From positions 1 through 5,314 of the forward strand of contig JAILSA010000288.1 in NCBI GenBank assembly GCA_024697885.1: a stretch of DNA of 5,314 nt. Reading direction: 5' to 3'. The translations under genes were made by a program, and so were the position numbers. Positions within the stretch are counted from its first letter, which is position 1. Every line of letters begins with the position of its first letter. Below are positions 1-5,314 of the stretch, piece after piece. The notes beneath the pieces were generated by a model. That model had not been told where the DNA came from, made no database searches, and saw nothing but the letters and a program-made list of their open reading frames with translations. Source of the stretch: Eubacterium sp. Lineage in GTDB: Bacteria; Bacillota; Clostridia; Lachnospirales; Lachnospiraceae.

Positions 1-5
1 AATTT

Positions 6-21
6 GTCTGCTGAAGCAGAC
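6..21. repeat. Short perfect inverted repeat (hairpin)
   Basis: GTCTGC (6-11) and GCAGAC (16-21) are perfect reverse complements separated by the loop TGAA, giving a 6-bp GC-containing stem. It is not followed by a T-run on either strand, so it does not look like a complete intrinsic terminator. It may be a remnant of the end of an upstream transcript or part of the structured leader that continues at 37-76. Only the inverted repeat is seen; any role is unknown. Confidence 0.6.
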
Positions 22-37
22 CCGAATCCGACGCGAA

Positions 38-77
38 AGACTCGCGAGCAAGTCTTGAGACTCGCGAGCGAGTCTTG
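38..77. repeat. Two tandem copies of a 20-bp palindromic unit upstream of natA
   Basis: Copies at 38-57 and 58-77 agree at 19 of 20 positions; the only difference is A at 50 against G at 70. Each copy is itself an inverted repeat around the palindrome CTCGCGAG (41-48 and 61-68). The second copy is perfect: AGACTCGC (58-65) is complementary to GCGAGTCT (68-75). Two folding options exist: one hairpin per copy, or one longer hairpin with 37-45 paired to 68-76 and 51-55 paired to 58-62. The 20-bp period is close to two helical turns, so a dimeric regulator could bind both copies on one DNA face. Alternatives are an RNA structure or a dispersed intergenic repeat. No poly-T follows directly, so a terminator is unlikely. 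Confidence 0.8.
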
Positions 78-100
78 ACCTCATTTCATTTTTGAAAAAA

Positions 101-105
101 AGGAG
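101..105 (+). promoter_or_regulatory. Ribosome binding site of natA
   Basis: AGGAG lies 8 nt before the ATG at 114, preceded by an A-rich stretch. It supports this start. No convincing -35/-10 pair was found between the repeats and this site. Confidence 0.8.
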
Positions 106-113
106 TCGACAAG

Positions 114-896
114 ATGGAACATAGATTAGAGGCGGAGGGACTTTGCAAGGAGTTTATCCGCACGGAGAAAAAGGGAAAAAAAGAGAGTTTTCTGGCGGTC
201 AATCAGGTAAACTTTCAGGCCAATGAGGGTCAAATTCTGGGAATTCTTGGCCCCAACGGGGCGGGCAAAACCACCCTTCTTCGCATGCTGGGGGCCATGA
301 TGAAGCCAAGTTCTGGTCAGGTAAAAATCTGGGATTCTAAGGGAGAACTTTTGCAGGGATCGGAGGAAATCAAGAGTAATCTTGGCTACCTGTCAGAAAA
401 TACCAAGCTCTATGGCAGGTTTTCTGTTCGGGAACTTTTGGCCCTCTTTGGGGAGCTCTACGGTTTTGACAGGGAGGCCTGTCAGGAGAGAATACGGGAG
501 ATTTCAGACCTTTTGCAGATGGGGGATTTTTTGGACAATCGAATTGAAAAACTGTCCACAGGCCAGAAGCAGAGGACCTCTATTGCCAGGTGCCTGGTTC
601 ACGACCCGGCTATTTACATTTTTGACGAGCCAACCCTGGGCCTTGACCTGATAAGTTCAAGGGCCATTGTGGATTTTATGAAAAAGGAGAGGGACCGGGG
701 CAAGTGCGTCCTCTATTCTACTCACTACATGGAGGAGGCGGACTACCTCTGCGACCGGATTGTTATGATGAACCGGGGAAAAATTATAGGTCTGGGAAGT
801 CCTCAAGAACTCAAAGACCAGACGGGGACCAACAACCTGAGAGATACCTTTTTCGCCTTTCATGACAAGGAAGAGGAAGGGGGTGTCAGGGAATGA
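114..896 (+). CDS. natA: NatA-like ABC transporter ATP-binding protein
   Basis: This is the cytoplasmic nucleotide-binding subunit of an ABC-2 type exporter, 260 residues long and full length for the NatA/CcmA group. It should hydrolyse ATP to power the permease encoded directly downstream. Visible motifs in order: Walker A GPNGAGKTT (46-54, with K52), a Q-loop region GYLSENTKLYGR (91-102), the ABC signature LSTGQKQR (147-154), Walker B IYIFDEPT (167-174, catalytic E172), the D-loop GLD (176-178) and the H-loop STH (202-204). The stretch YSTHYMEEAD closely resembles sodium-exporter NatA proteins. The usual Q-loop glutamine appears replaced by E95. The last codons overlap the next start by 4 bp (ATGA), so the two are co-translated. 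Family assignment is firm. Sodium as the substrate is only inferred from resemblance; a peptide, drug or lipid is possible. Confidence 0.93.
   Translation: MEHRLEAEGLCKEFIRTEKKGKKESFLAVNQVNFQANEGQILGILGPNGAGKTTLLRMLGAMMKPSSGQVKIWDSKGELLQGSEEIKSNLGYLSENTKLYGRFSVRELLALFGELYGFDREACQERIREISDLLQMGDFLDNRIEKLSTGQKQRTSIARCLVHDPAIYIFDEPTLGLDLISSRAIVDFMKKERDRGKCVLYSTHYMEEADYLCDRIVMMNRGKIIGLGSPQELKDQTGTNNLRDTFFAFHDKEEEGGVRE
877..883 (+). promoter_or_regulatory. Ribosome binding site of the permease gene inside natA
   Basis: The purine run AAGGGGG sits 9 nt before the ATG at 893, within the last codons of natA. Together with the ATGA start/stop overlap (893-896) it indicates translational coupling of the ATPase and permease. 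Confidence 0.55.
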
Positions 897-2899
897 GTAA
901 GTTAAAAACCATTTACAAAAAAGAAATAATGGATGTGCTGCGAGACAAAAAGACGGTCCTTATGATGGTGGTCCTTCCCCTGATTTTGTATCCTCTTTTG
1001 TTCTTCGTGGTCCTTCAGATTATGACCATGGTAATGTCTGACCAGGAGACCATGACCTATAAACTTGCCTACGACCAGTCGGCAGAGGAATTTTCCTATG
1101 AGTTTCAGGACTGGGTGACAGGAGATTCAGACCTTTTGGACTACTCCTTCCAGAGGATTATGACCAAAAATCTGGAGGGGGATTTGAAGGAGGAAAAAAT
1201 AGACGCCTACCTGTCCCTAGAAGAAGTGGAAGGTCAGAAGAGATTGACCATCCACTACCTGTCGGCGGTGACTAATTCCCTCAATGCCGCCAACTACCTA
1301 AAGGAGGAAATCCAGGCCTACAGAGACCAGGTGGCCAGGGAAAAGCTTGACCAAATGGGCCTGAGGGCGGAGGTCTACCTAAATCCTATTACGGCTGATT
1401 TAAAGGACTCTTCGAGTCAGGAGAGTTCCGTGGGAAATGTTCTGGGGGGAATCCTTCCCTTCCTTCTGATTGTCAGCATTCTCATGGCCTCCATGTATCC
1501 TGCCATTGACACCACGGCGGGGGAGAAGGAGAGGGGAACCCTTGAGACCATGCTGACTTTGCCAGTGAATAACAGGGATTTGATTATGGGAAAGTTTTTG
1601 TCCGTGGCAACGATTTCCGTGGCCTCTGTCTTTTTTAACCTCTTGTCCATCTCTGGCATTGTGGCCTTCCTCTATACCACCATGGCCAGTCTCACAGACA
1701 AGATGGAGGGCTTTAGGCTCTCAAGCTTTTTGCCGGCGGCCTTGATTTCTCTTGTCTGCATTGTGGCCTTTGCCCTCTTTATGTCAGCAGTGGTTATGTG
1801 TATATGCGCCTTTGCCGGAAGCTTTAAGGAGGCAAACAACTATGTTATGCCCCTTTCTCTGGTGGTTCTTTTTACCGCCTATATCGGTTTCATTCCCAAT
1901 GTGGAGCTGACCTCCACCACGGCTTTGATTCCTGTGGCCAACATTTGCCTACTCATGAAAAATATTTTGGTTTTTAAATACGACGTGGCCCTGATTGCCA
2001 TCGCCCTCTTTAGCAACTTGATCTACGCCCTTTTGGCCGTTTTATTTCTGTCCAAAATCTACAACAGCGAGGCCATTCTCTTTGGGGATGGCATGAGCAA
2101 GGTCAAGCTCTTTGAGAGGAGAATCAATATCAAAAAGGGCAGTATGCCTTCTGTCCAGGAGGGACTTTTGGTGGTGCTTTTAGCCGTCCTTCTCATGGTT
2201 TATCTGGGCAGCGTCCTCAGCATTAAGTACCCGGTTATGGCCCTTTTGGTGCCCCAGTTCTTTATCCTGGTTCTGCCCCTTTTGGCCTGCTTCTACATCA
2301 AGGGAGATTTTAAGAAAATTTTTGCCTTCAGAAAGCCTGGTATAAGGGACTGCCTTGCCAGTCTTTGCCTCTTGGTGGGTGGTTTTTGCCTGGCCAACCT
2401 GGTGGGAGCCCTCATGCAAAAAATCCTAGGAGGGGAGTCAGCTGCCCTCAGCCAGTCCTACCAGACTATTCTGCAGGGAAGGGGATTTTTTATGGCCCTG
2501 ATTCTCATTGCCCTCTTGCCTGCTGTCTGCGAGGAACTCATGTACCGCGGTTACCTCCTAACTGCCTGCAAGCAGACTATGAAACCTTGGGGCGCAGCCA
2601 TCCTTGTGGCGGCAATTTTTGCCATTAGCCACATGAGCCTGGTCAACCTCTTGCCAACCTTTATTCTGGGATTAATTTTGACCTATGTGGTCCAGAGGAC
2701 CGGCAGCATTTTCTGCAGCATGGTCATGCATATGATCAACAACGGACTGGCGGTGGTGCAAATCTACTACGGGGACCAAATCACCTTCTTGCAGGAGGGG
2801 GAAATGACACCGGTAGTCATTGGATTTATGGCCCTTTTGGCAGTGGTTTTTATCCCTCTTGGAGTCCTGATTTTGAAGGGAAAAAAGGTCAAAAATTGA
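893..2899 (+). CDS. NatB-like ABC-2 permease fused to a CPBP intramembrane protease
   Basis: This 668-residue protein is the membrane partner of the preceding ATPase. The N-terminal part (about 1-400) is a NatB/ABC-2 permease: a first membrane helix near 22-47, a large extracytoplasmic loop (about 48-181), then further helices near 182-204, 235-263, 280-308, 316-337 and 363-388. The cytoplasmic motif AGEKERGTLETMLTLPV (209-225) is the family hallmark. The C-terminal part (about 420-661) adds roughly eight more hydrophobic helices and the three CPBP (CAAX protease/Abi) motifs: EELMYR (547-552; E547, E548, R552), FAISH (576-580; H580) and HMINN (613-617; H613, N617). All expected catalytic residues are present. 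Ordinary NatB is about 400 residues, so the extra length is the protease. Permease-CPBP fusions are known in sequence databases, but their substrates are not defined. The start is fixed by the 4-bp overlap with natA. No intrinsic terminator is evident after the stop. Confidence 0.9.
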   Translation: MSKLKTIYKKEIMDVLRDKKTVLMMVVLPLILYPLLFFVVLQIMTMVMSDQETMTYKLAYDQSAEEFSYEFQDWVTGDSDLLDYSFQRIMTKNLEGDLKEEKIDAYLSLEEVEGQKRLTIHYLSAVTNSLNAANYLKEEIQAYRDQVAREKLDQMGLRAEVYLNPITADLKDSSSQESSVGNVLGGILPFLLIVSILMASMYPAIDTTAGEKERGTLETMLTLPVNNRDLIMGKFLSVATISVASVFFNLLSISGIVAFLYTTMASLTDKMEGFRLSSFLPAALISLVCIVAFALFMSAVVMCICAFAGSFKEANNYVMPLSLVVLFTAYIGFIPNVELTSTTALIPVANICLLMKNILVFKYDVALIAIALFSNLIYALLAVLFLSKIYNSEAILFGDGMSKVKLFERRINIKKGSMPSVQEGLLVVLLAVLLMVYLGSVLSIKYPVMALLVPQFFILVLPLLACFYIKGDFKKIFAFRKPGIRDCLASLCLLVGGFCLANLVGALMQKILGGESAALSQSYQTILQGRGFFMALILIALLPAVCEELMYRGYLLTACKQTMKPWGAAILVAAIFAISHMSLVNLLPTFILGLILTYVVQRTGSIFCSMVMHMINNGLAVVQIYYGDQITFLQEGEMTPVVIGFMALLAVVFIPLGVLILKGKKVKN

Positions 2900-2925
2900 A
2901 AAAATTGTGAAATGATTCTTACTTA

Positions 2926-2954
2926 TTGCGACAAATATTTTTTTGTGCTAGAAT
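2926..2954 (+). promoter_or_regulatory. Predicted sigma-A promoter for the foldase-like gene
   Basis: A -35 box TTGCGA (2926-2931) and a -10 box TAGAAT (2949-2954) are separated by the ideal 17 bp. A TG at 2946-2947 adds an extended -10 element, and the flanks are AT-rich. Transcription should begin near 2961, leaving a leader of about 55 nt before the ATG at 3016. This makes the foldase gene independently expressed from the transporter operon upstream. It was found by reading for consensus boxes and is not experimentally shown. Confidence 0.75.
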
Positions 2955-2963
2955 AGACTAGTA

Positions 2964-2986
2964 TTTTTCTCTGTATCAGAGGAAAA
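2964..2986 (+). promoter_or_regulatory. 5' leader stem-loop
   Basis: TTTTTCTCTG (2964-2973) pairs with CAGAGGAAAA (2977-2986) around a TAT loop, giving ten pairs including one T-G wobble. It lies at the very start of the predicted transcript. A 5'-terminal stem of this kind could protect mRNA from decay or modulate access to the ribosome. It is followed by A residues rather than T, so it is not a + strand terminator. Confidence 0.5.
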
Positions 2987-3004
2987 AAGCATGAAATAAC
3001 ACTT

Positions 3005-3009
3005 GGAGG
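3005..3009 (+). promoter_or_regulatory. Ribosome binding site of the foldase-like gene
   Basis: GGAGG lies 6 nt before the ATG at 3016 and decides that start over the in-frame ATG at 3094 (residue M27), which has no comparable site upstream. Confidence 0.85.
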
Positions 3010-3015
3010 CTAAAA

Positions 3016-4188
3016 ATGAACAGTGCAAAGAAAATTATGAAAAATCAAGGAAATGAGGAGGCTAAGAAGGTGAGAAGTGCCGGCGGCGAGACTATGGACC
3101 GCAGCAAACTTGTACTTCTGATCATCGGCCTGGTTGTGGCAGCAGTTTTGGTCAGCGGAGTTTGTTATATCCAGCTGAGACCAAGACCAATCCTTGTAGT
3201 AACAGCAAACAATGAGGATGGTTCTACCACCAAAAACACTGTAGTTTATAAAGAAGCTATGTACAATATTATGACCGTAGAGGGTCAGTACAACAGTATG
3301 AGCAGCCTTTACGAGCAGTACTACGGCAGCACATTCTGGGAGATGGAAAATGTGGACCAGAAGGGAAGAAACGGCCAGCAGGTTGCCAAAAAAGAAGTAA
3401 TGGATACCTTGAAGCAGCGCGAGGTTCTCTGTATGGAAGCAGAGAAGAATAATGTTTGTCTCACTGCTGAGGACAAGAAAAAAGCAGACGAGACAGTAGC
3501 AGAAGCTGTGAAGAACATGACAGATGAGCAGAAGAAGATGGAGGGACTTAGCGAGGATTCTATCCGCCAGTCCGTATACCGTCAGGCTTTGGCAGACAAG
3601 TACAAAGATCAGATAATCGCTTCTCTTGGAATCAATGAGGAGGCCATTAAGGCAGGTGTCAGCAAGGCAGATTATCGCCAGTACACCCTGCAGTATTACA
3701 GCGTAGACAAGACAACCACCGACGACGAGGGCAACTCTAAGGCTCTTGACGCAGCAAGTTTGGCCAAGAACAAAAAGGCCATTGAGGATGTATATGCAGC
3801 AGCCAAGAAGGCTAAGGACTTCACCAAGGACATCATTAAGGATGAGGACAAGGACAACGTAGACGACAGCACTGGTGTAAACTATGCCACAGAGGACTTG
3901 TTAGAGAAAGATACAGATTTTATGGACAAGAAAACACGTAAGCAGGTTAAGAAAATGGCAAACGGTAGCATCGCCATGTATGAGACAGATGACGCTTACT
4001 ATGTAATCAAGATGGTAAATAACAATGACACTGCCGCTTATGACGAGCAGGTTGAGACTGCTATTTCCGAGGAAAAAGAGAGCCAGTTCAACAACAAGTA
4101 TAAGACTGATATTAAGCCAAATTATACTCTGGAAGTACAGAGCTATTGGAAGAGCCGTGTGACTCTTGGAGGAATTACACTCTCATAA
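3016..4188 (+). CDS. Membrane-anchored PrsA/SurA-like foldase with a degenerate parvulin domain
   Basis: The 390-residue product has a charged N-terminal tail (1-30), one hydrophobic helix (about 31-53), then a long hydrophilic, Lys/Glu/Asp-rich region expected outside the membrane. Residues about 75-215 are mostly helical and resemble the SurA/PrsA N-terminal chaperone domain. Residues about 220-335 follow the order of a parvulin rotamase: a strand (RQYTLQYYSV), a helix ending KKAKDF (264-269), and a final strand YYVIKMV (328-334). The two parvulin histidines appear replaced (by L225 and Y329), so isomerase activity is doubtful and a chaperone or holdase role is more likely. C50 follows SGV and does not fit a lipobox, so the protein is probably not a lipoprotein; it may stay anchored by the helix. 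It has its own promoter and precedes purL by 44 bp. The foldase assignment rests on domain layout, not on a recognised ortholog. Confidence 0.7.
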   Translation: MNSAKKIMKNQGNEEAKKVRSAGGETMDRSKLVLLIIGLVVAAVLVSGVCYIQLRPRPILVVTANNEDGSTTKNTVVYKEAMYNIMTVEGQYNSMSSLYEQYYGSTFWEMENVDQKGRNGQQVAKKEVMDTLKQREVLCMEAEKNNVCLTAEDKKKADETVAEAVKNMTDEQKKMEGLSEDSIRQSVYRQALADKYKDQIIASLGINEEAIKAGVSKADYRQYTLQYYSVDKTTTDDEGNSKALDAASLAKNKKAIEDVYAAAKKAKDFTKDIIKDEDKDNVDDSTGVNYATEDLLEKDTDFMDKKTRKQVKKMANGSIAMYETDDAYYVIKMVNNNDTAAYDEQVETAISEEKESQFNNKYKTDIKPNYTLEVQSYWKSRVTLGGITLS

Positions 4189-4205
4189 TTAGAAAATGAT
4201 AGAAT
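4175..4205 (+). promoter_or_regulatory. Possible weak promoter for purL
   Basis: An extended -10 element TGATAGAAT (4197-4205) lies just after the foldase stop codon. The best -35 candidate is TTACAC (4175-4180), inside the end of the foldase gene and 19 bp away, which is longer than ideal. Transcription would begin near 4212, about 20 nt before purL, leaving no room for a riboswitch. Read-through from the promoter at 2926-2954 is an equally good explanation, as no terminator lies between. Confidence 0.35.
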
Positions 4206-4222
4206 ATTAAAGGATTCAGAAT

Positions 4223-4227
4223 GGAGG
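4223..4227 (+). promoter_or_regulatory. Ribosome binding site of purL
   Basis: GGAGG lies 5 nt before the ATG at 4233. An in-frame ATG at 4221 directly abuts this site and lacks a ribosome binding site of its own, so 4233 is the better start. Confidence 0.8.
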
Positions 4228-4232
4228 AAATC

Positions 4233-5314
4233 ATGGCAAGTGTAAAGAGGATTTATGTGGAGAAAAAAGCGCCATACGCAGTGCGCGCAGGCGAGTTGAA
4301 ACAGGAGATTAGAAAGTACTTAGACATTAAGGGACTTGAGGAAGTAAGAGTTTTGGTCCGCTACGATGTAGAGGCCCTTTCCGAGGCAACTTATAAGAAA
4401 GCCTTGGTTACTGTATTTTCCGAGCCACCAGTAGACAATGTTTACGAGGGAGACTTTGACAAAAAGGATTCTGACCTGGTATTTTCCGTAGAGTATCTGC
4501 CAGGACAGTTCGACCAGAGAGCCGATTCTGCCGAGCAGTGTGTAAAACTTTTGAATGAGAAGGAGGAGCCAATTATTCGCTCTGCCACCACCTATGTTTT
4601 GTCCGGTGACATCTCAGCAGAGGATTTTGCCCGCGTTAAGGACTACTGCATCAACCCGGTAGATTCAAGAGAGACTGACGAGCAGGTTCCAGAGACCTTG
4701 GTTCAGAAGTTTGATGAGCCAGCAGATGTAATCGTATTTGATGGCTTCAAGGATATGGCAGAGGAGGAGTTGAAAAAACTCTATGATTCCTTGGGATTGG
4801 CAATGACCTTCAAGGACTTCCTTCATATTCAGAATTACTTTAAGGGTCAGGAGAAGAGAGACCCATCCATGACAGAAATCCGCGTTTTGGATACTTACTG
4901 GTCTGACCACTGCCGTCATACCACCTTCCAGACAGAGTTGAAAAATATCAGCTTTGAAGAGGGAGATTACACCAAGCCAATTCAGGATACCTTCAATACT
5001 TATAAGAAGGCCCATGAAACTATGTATCAGGGCAGAGATGACAAGTTTGTCTGCCTCATGGACATTGCCCTTTTAGCTATGAAGGAGCTCCGCGCTCAGG
5101 GCAAGTTAGATGACATGGAGGTCTCAGACGAGATCAATGCATGTTCCATCGTTGTTCCTGTAGAAATCGATCACGGCAAGGGACCAGAGACTGAGGAGTG
5201 GTTGGTATTCTTCAAAAACGAGACCCACAACCATCCTACAGAGATTGAGCCATTCGGTGGTGCAGCTACCTGTCTTGGTGGAGCAATCCGTGATCCATTG
5301 TCAGGCCGTGGTTA
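4233..5314 (+). CDS. purL: Phosphoribosylformylglycinamidine (FGAM) synthase, N-terminal part, cut by the window end
   Basis: PurL converts FGAR, glutamine and ATP to FGAM in the fourth step of de novo purine synthesis, in the cytoplasm. The frame is open for 360 codons with no stop and runs off the window; the long single-chain form usually has about 1,200-1,260 residues, so under a third is present. The start MASVKRIYVEKK matches the opening of clostridial long PurL proteins. Residues 1-150 correspond to the N-terminal substrate-channel domain. The synthase domain shows DTYWSDHCRHTTF (220-232) with the conserved HC pair, and NETHNHPTEIEPFGGAAT (329-346), the nucleotide/Mg-binding signature. 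The C-terminal glutaminase domain, expected in this form, lies outside the window. Proline codons are mostly CCA (12 of 15), as in the foldase gene. No PurR box or purine riboswitch is seen in the 44-bp gap upstream. Identification is confident. Confidence 0.95.
   Translation, partial: MASVKRIYVEKKAPYAVRAGELKQEIRKYLDIKGLEEVRVLVRYDVEALSEATYKKALVTVFSEPPVDNVYEGDFDKKDSDLVFSVEYLPGQFDQRADSAEQCVKLLNEKEEPIIRSATTYVLSGDISAEDFARVKDYCINPVDSRETDEQVPETLVQKFDEPADVIVFDGFKDMAEEELKKLYDSLGLAMTFKDFLHIQNYFKGQEKRDPSMTEIRVLDTYWSDHCRHTTFQTELKNISFEEGDYTKPIQDTFNTYKKAHETMYQGRDDKFVCLMDIALLAMKELRAQGKLDDMEVSDEINACSIVVPVEIDHGKGPETEEWLVFFKNETHNHPTEIEPFGGAATCLGGAIRDPLSGRG

Noticed and set aside
6..21. Intrinsic terminator of an upstream gene
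   Set aside because: The hairpin is followed by CCGAA on the + strand and AAATT on the - strand; no T-run is present on either side.
38..77. Possible CRISPR array from the tandem repeat
   Set aside because: There are only two copies, they abut with no spacer, and no cas gene is present.
1..78. C-terminal tail of an upstream gene (frame 1 is open from 1 to the TGA at 76-78)
   Set aside because: The open stretch is 25 codons, runs through the palindromic repeat and has no recognisable protein character. It is too short to call, though an upstream gene ending here cannot be excluded.
1417..2628. Several short open frames on both strands within the permease gene
   Set aside because: They overlap the intact 668-residue frame with its clear motifs, and none has independent support.
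2931..2946. Terminator of the transporter operon from ACAAA...TTTGT and the T-run
   Set aside because: The stem is about five pairs, almost all A-T, the T-run lies within the loop and stem, and the region overlaps the promoter.
3141..3168. Lipoprotein signal (lipobox) ending at C50 of the foldase-like protein
   Set aside because: The residues before the cysteine are SGV; valine directly before the cysteine does not fit the usual Gly/Ala/Ser at that position.
4665..5015. Antisense open frame of 116 codons inside purL
   Set aside because: It lies fully within the well-conserved purL coding sequence, has no ribosome binding site that stands out and resembles no known family; it is a shadow of the sense frame.

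Overview
The window looks like chromosomal DNA from a low-to-moderate GC Firmicute of class Clostridia, most probably a Lachnospiraceae-type gut or oral anaerobe. This rests on strong GGAGG ribosome binding sites, the single-chain clostridial form of PurL, and NatA/NatB-type and PrsA/SurA-like proteins of clostridial character. The genus is not assigned. All four genes lie on the + strand and no convincing gene is seen on the - strand.

Layout. Positions 1-113 are a non-coding leader holding a short perfect hairpin (6-21) and a 20-bp palindromic unit repeated twice in tandem (38-77). Next comes a two-gene, translationally coupled transporter operon (114-2899): a NatA-like ABC ATPase, then a 668-residue NatB-like ABC-2 permease whose C-terminus is fused to a complete CPBP (CAAX/Abi) intramembrane protease domain. 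The 116-bp gap that follows carries a good sigma-A promoter, a stem-loop at the start of the predicted transcript and a two-codon reading frame (ATG AAA TAA). It leads into a 390-residue membrane-anchored protein (3016-4188) with the layout of a PrsA/SurA-type foldase but without the parvulin catalytic histidines. After 44 bp comes the first 360 codons of purL (4233 to the window end), the purine-biosynthesis FGAM synthase.

How they fit together. NatA and NatB/CPBP should form one membrane complex: the ATPase drives the permease, and the fused protease domain acts in the same membrane. The anchored foldase-like protein probably works on the outer face of the membrane. PurL is cytoplasmic and has no evident functional link to it, although no terminator separates the two. 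The transporter pair and the foldase/purL pair differ sharply in codon choice: CCA is 4 of 25 proline codons in the first pair and 15 of 18 in the second. They therefore differ in expression class or in origin.

No wholly new system is evident. The best leads are the tandem palindromes ahead of natA, the permease-protease fusion, the catalytically degenerate parvulin and the small structured leader ahead of it.
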